From assembly GCF_964340395.1 (NCBI RefSeq), contig NC_135559.1:18359550-18423549 (forward strand): a DNA stretch of 64,000 nucleotides, read 5' to 3'. The position numbers were made by a program, and so were the translations under genes. This DNA comes from Glandiceps talaboti. Its lineage: Eukaryota > Hemichordata > Enteropneusta > Spengelidae. Positions 55,825-64,000 of the stretch are shown here, piece after piece (the stretch's first letter is position 1; the number at the start of each line of letters is the position of its first letter). The notes beneath the pieces were generated by a model that was not told the origin of the DNA, did no database searches, and saw nothing but the letters and a program-made list of their open reading frames with translations.

Positions 55825-57084
55825 TAACACATTAAAACTTTAATATGACCGACAAACCCAACACATAGTATCTCTCTAATTTATCAAATAAATATTGGTT
55901 TGAGTCTTCCTCCACCATGTTACATATTGTGCTCTTACTTACTATGTACTAATTTTCATCTCTGTCATCACCAATTTCCGTATTCCCGAGACTATAACGA
56001 AGAGTTTGATATACATATTAATCTGATTATTTTCCCATTGCGGCATCTCAAAAACTAGGCCACTAAGTTTACTGGTCTCTGTTGCTGCATTCTTTAGAAA
56101 ATTGATTGGTTGACTACACCTCACCAAGGTATTCCTATCACCACCACGTATAATCTACCACGTGTAACTACAACAATATAGTTTTAGTCTGTGTGTAAGT
56201 ATCTTAGTTTGCCGTTAGCCTGGTGGGTTTTGTTTGAATGTTTGCTTGCTTGGAGTGTTGTTGTTGTTGTTGTTGTTGTTGTTTTGTGTAAAAAGTGACA
56301 AACAAAAGTAGATAAGAGTAGTAGTCAAGCACCCATCCGATACAATTCAACACATAGGAATATACTATAGGAAACAAAACTATAAAGACAAAAATACTTC
56401 ACAAATAACAAATTTTTCAATTTATTTACAACAGTATGTATCCATTTAATACAATACCATAATGTGTACTAAAAAATAGATAAAAATTAACACCAAAGAT
56501 TTTATCAAAATTAATGATACTAGTATGTCCATAGATGCTGATTTCTACTGAACGATAAGCCAATAAGTTCAGACATTTCATTGTTGTCTTTATCAGAATG
56601 GTCTGTCATCACAGCTGAATATTAATTTACAATGTCAGCCATTTAAAACACTACTTTCTCGATTTCTCGATGTCTTCCAAACCAGACCACTTCTACATTA
56701 GGAAATGTATGAAGAGATAAATTATATTAAATTACATAATTGTATTATCAAAGTATTAATTAAATTATATAAATAGAATATTAAATTATATTAAGATACA
56801 AAAAGAGATAAATAATCGTATAGGACAAGTAAACTGTTTTTAAAAACTTGATCTCAAAAACTTAAATTTAAAATATTGACAAGGATGTCACCACTAATCA
56901 GTGAATTTATCTTCTCGATTGGTGAAATTTTTGACCAAACTGATATCAGTAAGAGTTGAATAAATAAAACGTTTTAAAGATCACAAACATCAAAATTTCT
57001 AATAAAGACCTTTGTTGATAGGTAGCTTTGTTCACAGAATGTGTATTTAAATCCCTTCTGTAATAGTTTTGAAGAAACACTCAC
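55825..57084. other. Spacer; possible 3' part of the coiled-coil gene
   Basis: (GTT)n at 56260-56283. On the minus strand this lies downstream of exon 57085-57209, so further exons are expected here or beyond, but none could be supported. A minus frame at 55942-56127 (NAATETSKLSGLVFEMPQWE) is a weak candidate. Confidence 0.35.
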
Positions 57085-57209
57085 CTCTATCATCTTTATT
57101 CCAGTCTTGAGGAGAATCTTAAGGAGAGAGTCTGTCCCGCTGTCCTCTTTCTTCTCTCCATTATCTGTTGTCATTATCTCAGCGCCATCACCACCATGGC
57201 ATCTTGAAC
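57085..57209 (-). CDS. Coiled-coil gene, downstream internal exon
   Basis: Minus strand: acceptor CAAATTTTCAG| at 57210 and donor GAG|GTGAGT at 57084. Joined to the previous exon (donor phase 1) it gives S-S-S-R-C-H-G-G-D, then EIMTTDNGEKKEDSGTDSLL, KILLKTGIKMIE, with no stop. 125 bases. The perfect phase agreement and both consensus splice sites support a real exon. Function unknown. Confidence 0.7.
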
Positions 57210-57533
57210 CTGAAAATTTGTTTTGAAAATTTTGAGATGAATTTTAGTTGTTGATTACACACATTCTGAAATAGCGCTCTCTATCCCTATATAGGACAAT
57301 TCACCTTTCAATGGTTACAACATTGTGCAGGTTTCAAATTTCTGTAAAAAGTTTACAACTGCAACGAGTGACTATACGGTACTTGATATTGAACTTTCCA
57401 ACATTAGATACATAGTTACGATATGAATATGAATATGAACATGAATACAAAAAATTGTTACATTTCGATCATATCATTCTGTAACAATTGTAGTCTACAT
57501 CCAAAGGAGCGAAGGGCATATATTTATACTCAC

Positions 57534-59000
57534 TACTCTGTGCTTTAGAATCTTGCTTTCTGACCATACTCCAATTGTTTCGTAATCTTTCTCGTCTCAT
57601 CATTATCTTCTGCATTTTCACTTTTACTTTTTCCTCGGCTTTTATTAGTGTTTTCTCTTTTTCTAAGATAAGTTCTTCTCGCTGTGATATATCTTTCAAC
57701 TTTTGTTCAACGGTCTTTTCTCTTAAAATGACCGTTTTCCTTTCGTCTTCTAGTTTTTCTTTCAAGCTCACATATTCTACCATCTTTTCAATCATTGTTC
57801 TTATTTCTTCGTCCAAGGACATTCTCTCCAAGTGAGATTCTTCCCTCTTTGTTACCATGGATTCTGTAGATGACAACTCTTGTTTCAGCTTCTTTAGTTC
57901 CTCCATCTGTTTCACCAAGTCTTTCTCTTTCAGTTCTGTTGACTTGGTATTAGTTGCCAGATTTTCCTGTTTCTTCTTTGTAACTTTGATTTCTCTTTCT
58001 CTAAGTTCACTTTCTCTTTTTGTCAATTCTCTGCTTTTCATCTCTTGATTATTTAGTTTTGACTCAAATTCAATCATTTTCTTGGCTAGTTCAGTCTCTC
58101 TCTTCTTCATCACATCCATATGTGACAGAAGTTCACGTTCTTGTATTTGCATTTTTCTCTCAATTACTTTTTCTTTCGCATCCACTTTCTGTTCCCTCTG
58201 GTTCAAATCAGATTTTTTGACATTCAGTGTAGCTTCCTTGCTAGCCATCTTCTTCGCAAATTCTCCAGCCTTTTCCTCTCTCTGTAAACATATGAACTCT
58301 TTTTCCTTCAGTCTCCTCTCTGTCTCAGCAATCTCCGTCAACTTCTGTTCGACCAGGATCTCTTTCTGGTCCAAATCAACTTGTCTATTGTTCTGTTCTA
58401 CTTCTCTGAAATCGAACTTTCTCTTGGTTTCTATCACCTCCTTCTCCTTCTTTTCAAGTTCTCTGACTTTTGCCTCTACTCTCCTACTCTGCTCATTGAG
58501 GGTGTCCTCAATTACAGTCATTTCAACCATCTTTTCATCAAGTTTATCTTTTCTTGCATGCAGTATCTGCTCTCTGTCGTCTAAATGACTCTGTCGTTCA
58601 TTTACATCTGCCTGTTTCTTAGCGACGGCTGTCATCGCTTCTTTTACCTCCCTATCTTTTCTTTCAATTTGTTGTTGTCTGTCATTCAGTTCACTGTCCT
58701 TGATTGTTGCATTTCTTATTTCGTCTTCGAGACGTCCTTCTCTTTTTTCCAGTCGATGTTCCTTTTCACTAAGACTATTATCTCTTTCATCTATCATCTC
58801 TTTTTCTGTACGTAGTTTGCTTTTGGTTGTTTCCAGCTGTTGTTTGGCATTGTATATTACTTGTTCTCTGTTATCAAGATCTCTGAGTTTCTCTTCTACT
58901 ACGTTTTGTTTATCAGACACTTCTCTCTGTTTCTGTTCAAGTTCTGCCTGAAATGTGTTCAGTTCGTCATTCCTTTGAACAATGCATTTTTCACGAGTCT
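57534..59000 (-). CDS. Coiled-coil protein, large internal exon
   Basis: Minus strand, one uninterrupted frame of about 489 codons. Acceptor GTTTTCAACAG| at 59001; donor AGTA|GTGAGT at 57533. Almost the entire product is heptad-type coiled coil rich in Glu, Lys, Arg and Gln, made of loose repeats (DLDNREQ, EKEHRLEKRE, ELNDRQQQIE, HLDDREQIL, DLDQKEILVEQK, KKSDLNQREQK). No head, motor or membrane segment seen. Such proteins usually act as rods or scaffolds in the cytoskeleton or centrosome, but the family is not identifiable. The frame also reads through the donor to TAA at 57469. Upstream exons are not located. Partial duplicates at 8340-9092. Confidence 0.75.
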
Positions 59001-59039
59001 CTGTTGAAAACGAAAAGAACCGAATAAAAAATGTATGGT

Positions 59040-59505
59040 GCATGGCTTCCCTTTGGATTGTTACGTTACTCTAGATGACGGGCTATACTAAAGCTACATC
59101 ATGTGTAGTGACTGTGAACTTATATTTTCTTTAAAGTTTGAATCGTGTACTTTTGGTTAGAAGAAAATGAAAATAAATGACATCACCATGACAATGATAG
59201 CACAGATTGCACAAGTAAAAGATGCCAGTTTGTCATGCAGATACACAATAATTTCACGCAACCTGCACTTGAATATACATAGTATATCTATCATACACGC
59301 TGACTTTGTAGGTATTATAATAATCAAAATCAAAATCGCTCACCTATCACTTTCATTGCAACCTGAGGCAGTCCTATATCTATGATGTGGGCAAATACGC
59401 CAGGATGTGGCATAACGTCAACACACCAATTGCCGTACCGTATTGTTACACGATCAAAAAGTATTGTCGGTAACAACAACCTTTGTCTGTTACTGTAACT
59501 CGCTG

Positions 59506-59586
<81 letters not shown>

Positions 59587-60115
59587 AAACTCTTCCTTTA
59601 AAAAGTACATATCTTTATCAAACAGACAACGTAAACAGTGCGAAGAGCGCATCTCAAGTTTGAAGAACAAAATGAATGAATTCAGTATTGAGCAAATATA
59701 TCGTTTTGAATATGTTATTTGATAATAAAACAGTTTTCTATCTTACCTTGAGTATATGTTGTCAACATTGACAAAGAAGCTCGTCTTGAGGAAATCATTT
59801 TAAGGTAATAGAAGTGGATATACACGACATATAAGTTCGCTATCACTGCATAAACAGTCGACATTTCCACGTTCTATTAACATTGACAACTATCGCTTGT
59901 TTGCGTAGCAACTATGTTCGAACTTCCGACAGTCTCGTACAATAACGCAAGTTCACGCGAGTTTCCATTCGAACACATCTGGGCGACGTTTGGCAGAAGC
60001 TATGGCTTTGGCACGCGCAAACCCACTTGCGAATAGCTTTTTGCACGAACAGCTTCGTTGGCTGCACCTGTCGCATCTTTCATTAACTTTTAATCATTTG
60101 AGAGTTAAAATGTTG
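59040..60115. repeat. 5' flank of the coiled-coil gene, copy gamma
   Basis: Source-like copy of the segments at 9093-10280 and 35700-36993. Contains a (GA)n run at 59506-59584. Not coding as far as can be seen; earlier exons or the promoter of the minus-strand gene may be here (CACGTTCTATTAACATTGAC, ATCTGGGCGACG). Confidence 0.55.
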
Positions 60116-60995
60116 CAAAACTGGTGCTGGATGGTACATTCACTAAATTTGGTTTAATATATTCAACAAAACTATAGCATGTTAATAATTTTGGCAAAAG
60201 TTCTGTAATGAAAGCTTTATTTATAATTACTAGTAGTTTGCAAAAATCCAACCAAATAGATTTTGACAAAAATAGTCTCGGTACATAAGCAATAAACCAC
60301 GTGACAAAATCAGCGAGTTTGGAACCAGTTCAAAATTCGTCCGTGCCGTCATAAAAGTTGTTGTTCTTATCGACATTGTTTATATTTTGGTGGATACAAC
60401 CATTATTCCTAGAGTGGATAAAAGGACTCAAAGGGAGGATACAACTCGAATTTCTATCGCTTCGTAACCGAAGTTCTCATGTAGAAAGTGTTTAGGGGCC
60501 TCGCCCTGAATCATTTAAATGATTATTTTACTTCCAGGATCAGAATCCATAATTATCCAACAAGATATTCCTCTGATCATGACCTTCATAGACCTATACT
60601 CAATTCCAGGTTTATGGCTCAGAGTTTTAAGTATAAAGCGGAAACTCCCTAGAATTCAATTCCTACATATTGTAAGGATAATATGACCGTTGACTCTTTT
60701 AAAATTTCGTCTGAAAATTACTAAACAATAGTAGAAGTTTTACGAATTCGCTTTTCTCATAGTATCTTCAAGAAGTTAACGGCGAACAACAATATCCATC
60801 GAATCGATTGGTGTTTTGGTGCAAGGGGATAGAAAGTTTAATAGTTGGGGCTCTTTTTTTCTAAAAACAACTTCCAAGAACAAACAAAATATAACATAGA
60901 CCGTAACTGAATTAATGCATCATAACGTATACTTGTCTAGTAATATTGATATAATCTGTGAATCCGTAATGCGATATATAAAAAGTAACGAGCTT
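60116..60995. other. Spacer without recognisable gene
   Basis: AT-rich unique DNA; only short ORFs. Nothing identified. Confidence 0.5.
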
Positions 60996-61000
60996 ATATG

Positions 61001-61047
<47 letters not shown>

Positions 61048-61080
61048 TTTTATTTATTTATTTTATTTTATTTTATTTCT
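60996..61080. repeat. (TTTA)n microsatellite
   Basis: Tandem TTTA/TTTTA units, imperfect at the right side, continuing as TTTCTTTATC-like sequence to about 61110. Confidence 0.9.
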
Positions 61081-61662
61081 TTATCTATTTATTTCTTTAC
61101 TGTATTTATCCTCTGTAGCTCCTTAAGTAGCCAGTACTTCATTCCAAGGAGACCGAGACAAAAAAAAGACAAAAAACAACAACAAAAGACAATGTGGTTC
61201 ATTAAAAGGACAAGGAAAAGTACAAATAGACAAAACAAATATTACATGCTTATAAAATATTAAAATTGATTACAACTCTTTGTTTTCTTTTAACAAAATA
61301 CCACTTGAACCACAGATGTGCGAAGTTTTCTTTTCTGTTCTCATGTTATTTTTTTGGTTTGATATGTTTTAATAACTTGAATATGACTTCGCAAAACGCA
61401 AACAAAAGCTTTTTATTCTTTGCACCATACACTAACTGACCTCAGGTGAACTTTTGCAACAACGATAAATAAATAAATCGTGACACGCAACGAAACAAAG
61501 ATGTAAAACATTCCGTTGTACATACGAACACTTGCATTTACATTGCATGTCTTGTTTAGTAAGCTAGTATAAGTAATATGGTTAATTACAAGTGCTATCG
61601 TGTCAAGTGCTGTTGTGTATATACTGCTAAAACTAATATACGGTACCGTGACACTTACACCC

Positions 61663-61822
61663 GGATATAAAACCACTACTCCCGTCCTGAAGTGCATCAA
61701 GGTCGAAGTTAGGGTCTGCTATTGTATCACTCTGTGGAGGACGGGATGACTGGGGTATCTCGCGAAACAATTCAACTTGTCCGTGGTAGACGTCCCGAAT
61801 TCATTGAAACACGTACAATTCT
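61663..61822 (-). other. Possible exon, minus strand
   Basis: On the minus strand a good acceptor (ATTTTTTTCAG|AATTG, near 61823) and a good donor (CCGGGT|GTAAGT, near 61662) enclose about 160 bases. One frame is open through most of it and reads DVYHGQVELFREIPQSSRPP then QSDTIADPNFDLDALQDGSS, but it has a TGA within the first 20 bases after the acceptor. It may be a 5' UTR-containing or broken exon. Not recognised. Confidence 0.3.
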
Positions 61823-61829
61823 GAAAAAA

Positions 61830-62356
61830 ATACCATGTGTTATCAGCTAAAAATCTAATATTTAGAGATATAATTTAAAAAGTCAGGATGATTATCGATA
61901 GGATAGGTTTGTTACAAAACAAACTTGAATTAGTTGCAGTGTATGTGTTTTGGTTCACGATGATCACTTTATCATCTGATACAGTATCATTTAAAGTTAA
62001 ACCTACATATTGTACATATCATAATAATGCATATGTTAGTTATATTAAATCAGTGCATAGTTTATAAGTCGCTTTGTTCATATTTTAAATTATCTAAACT
62101 TATTACTTCAAATGTAATCAAATTATACGATAAATTAGTGCAGGCAATTCGCTCTTAAATTTCCTCTTAAACACCTGTTGATTTCAACTGAATTTTACTT
62201 CCTGAAAAATGTATCATGGAATTTTCCTAGGATCTTCAATAAAAACGTCACCGTAACAGAGTAATGTCGAAGCCCTCTGTGTGGTAACCACTTTCCTTGT
62301 TGGCAGCCATTCAAAACTATAAATTATACAGTGTGTGTGTTTACATCTACTTTAAT
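61830..62356. other. Spacer and possible promoter of the 62357 gene
   Basis: AT-rich; no TATA box could be assigned with confidence. (GT)4 just before the start codon region. Confidence 0.35.
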
Positions 62357-62564
62357 ATGATAAATTGCTTTCTGGCGTACCTGCTGTCGCTATCGGCAGC
62401 TGCCTTCGACATCCAACGCAGAACTATACAGGTTGAAGAGTATATCGTGGTGGTACCGCAAAGTCTCGTGACAGACCGTAAGTGTGTTATTATACCACGA
62501 GCACAAGAACTTGGTCGCTTAAGATTTGACGCTTTTCGTGAAGATCTAAGAACAGAATTGTCAG
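62357..62564 (+). CDS. First exon of an unrecognised secreted or membrane protein
   Basis: ATG 62357: MINCFLAYLLSLSAAAFDI is a clear signal peptide (hydrophobic core, Ala-Ala-Ala before the likely cleavage). The mature part reads QVEEYIVVVPQSLVTDRKCV, IIPRAQELGRLRFDAFREDL. Ends at donor TCAG|GTAAGC (62565). An upstream in-frame start (62297) would bury the signal sequence, so I prefer 62357. The next exon was not found before the window end. No family recognised. Confidence 0.6.
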
Positions 62565-62589
62565 GTAAGCGCAAAGACCCCATTTAAAG

Positions 62590-63436
62590 AATAGTGGTCT
62601 GAGATTTCTAACTCTGTGGGTACACGTTTATTAGTGTATGGCTGGCATCCATTATGGTTTAAATTGTTTGCGTTAACTCATCCAAGACGGTACAATCGCT
62701 GTCTCAGACTCAACGAAAGGTTCACTGAAAACTCTCGGAGTTTTCAAGGGGCAACAAGGATTGGATATTTAAACCCTTTTCGCAAGAGTTCAGCCCCCTT
62801 TCTTACATCTTTTATAACCGACTTTGTCATGACATTACGATATTCATTCACGAGCAGCAGTGATAAATACTATGCTATAGGACTACATGTCAAGCTCTAT
62901 AAGCCAGTACGGCCTCAACGCAGTTGGCATTATTTTATTTCCTCGGTGTATTTGTACCAATGTCTTCCTTGAAACAGTATTATCATATTTTTAGAAACTG
63001 TATATGATTTGAGATTTCTACCATTGGCTGTTAGACATCTTGATCCAGATATTCACCTCTCCAATTCATTCTGCTTGTAGACGAAGTAAGCAGAGACTCT
63101 CCTTACTGTCGCCCCTCTCTCCTCTGAAGGACAATAGTCAGAATCGAGTTCTGATTTATAATTACTAGTACTCCGCCTGCATGTAGGACTATCTTGAGGC
63201 TCCATGTCTGTACACTTGTTCGTTAGTCGACCATGCATACCTCGGCGTCATAGTCCCAACAAGACTACTTACATATAGAAAGACTATTATATTTCCGTCA
63301 CATCAATCACGTGATATTTTATTGGCGCCATAAACAATTTTATTGCATGATTTCGTACATGTACAGCGTAGTTACACAGAATGTCTTTGCATACCTTCTC
63401 ATATAGAATAACTTGCGTTGTCAAGGCAACAGAAAC
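62590..63436. other. Intron or spacer
   Basis: No supported exon. A 118-codon frame at 62616-62972 lacks recognisable features and splice sites. Confidence 0.4.
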
Positions 63437-63634
63437 ATGGCAACGGTGAACAAGTGCTGTTCGTCGTGTTGTGGATGTCTGACACTCTGTGTGGGGCTTG
63501 TATATTTCATTCTAATCGTCGGATTAATGGCTTATTGCTATGGACCATTCCTCGAAGTGGATACCAGTACTGCGTTGATCTGTGAAGGCATGGATTCCTT
63601 GTCTCAGTTTGTTGACATGGTTACCTTGGTATAT
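63437..63634 (+). CDS. First exon of an unrecognised membrane protein
   Basis: ATG in AAACATGGCA context. MATVNKCCSSCCGCLTLCVG is a Cys-rich juxtamembrane start, followed by one hydrophobic span (LVYFILIVGLMAYCYGPFL) and an acidic stretch EVDTSTALICEGMDSLSQFV. Ends at donor TAT|GTAAGT (63635). CC-SCC-C next to a transmembrane segment suggests palmitoylation. Could be the beginning of a multi-pass protein; family not recognised. Confidence 0.6.
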
Positions 63635-63659
63635 GTAAGTAGGATAGTCGCTTGAGTTA

Positions 63660-63863
63660 CCATGGTTATGCTACTAGGGCTGAGAAAGAAAACAGATATG
63701 TAAACTGACGTATTCCTTCATTTTCCGTGAACAGTTGACATGCCAAAATCTTAGAACAGGTGGTCTGGTGCACAACATAATATTATCGCTTGTCAAAATG
63801 TCATTTGAGAGAATTAATTTACTTATACGATGAAATTTTTCGAATGCTTGAATTGTTTCTGTA
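63660..63863. other. Intron start, no feature
   Basis: Unique sequence, nothing identified. Confidence 0.4.

Positions 63864-64000
<137 letters not shown>

Noticed and set aside
59446-59722. ORFs of alternating Arg-Glu or Leu-Ser on the two strands.
   Set aside because: Translation of the (GA)n microsatellite only.

Overview
The window looks like genomic DNA of an invertebrate animal. Genes are split by introns with GT..AG borders, intergenic DNA is AT-rich, and microsatellites, MITEs and transposon relics are everywhere. A RAG1-like/RAG2-like transposon relic, with a PHD-type finger still visible in the RAG2-like part, points to a non-vertebrate deuterostome (hemichordate or echinoderm-like) or another RAGL-bearing invertebrate. 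The amphioxus ProtoRAG RAG2-like protein is described as lacking the PHD. The exact taxon cannot be fixed from sequence alone.

The backbone is a tandem array of two-exon C2H2 zinc-finger genes. Exon 1 (about 0.3 kb) encodes a short conserved N-terminus starting MAAP. Exon 2 encodes acidic 24-residue repeats rich in SUMO-type VKSE motifs, a conserved linker, and 6-11 fingers joined by HTNERP linkers. I call the copies 0 (bases 3-1043, cut by the window edge), A (exons 15067-15377 and 21785-23138), B (29516-29805 and 31177-32674), C (39289-39593 and 40976-42701) and D (47032-47336 and 49620-51474). A broken extra exon 1 lies at 34078-34677. All four complete copies splice in frame with the same phase.

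Between the copies: 2.1-8.34 kb is a decayed Polinton/Maverick-like virus-derived element with a protein-primed family-B DNA polymerase broken into four pieces. 8.34-10.7 kb and 35.7-37.7 kb are partial duplicates of the 5' side of a coiled-coil gene whose best copy is at 57.1-59.0 kb. Upstream of gene A are a nested TIR element with a 1.4 kb hAT-like insertion (5-bp target duplication) and a 1.33 kb internally deleted LTR retrotransposon with perfect 5-bp target duplication, primer-binding site and polypurine tract.

The most striking object is in the intron of gene A (about 16.45-21.47 kb): a tail-to-tail RAG1-like (+) and RAG2-like (-) pair, each broken by stops and frameshifts. It retains the RAG1 RING region, DGMGD, CDATR and GEGNE catalytic motifs and a C-terminal CCGHC zinc motif, plus RAG2 kelch repeats and a PHD-like finger. 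The corresponding introns of B and C lack it, and its right edge carries a CACATAG heptamer reading inwards.

The right third (52-64 kb) holds a TIR element with a perfect hairpin, repeat element R2 with a minisatellite combining octamer, GC-box and X-box-like half sites, an unrecognised Cys-rich ORF, the coiled-coil gene, and first exons of two unrecognised genes (a signal-peptide protein at 62357 and a one-pass membrane protein at 63437).
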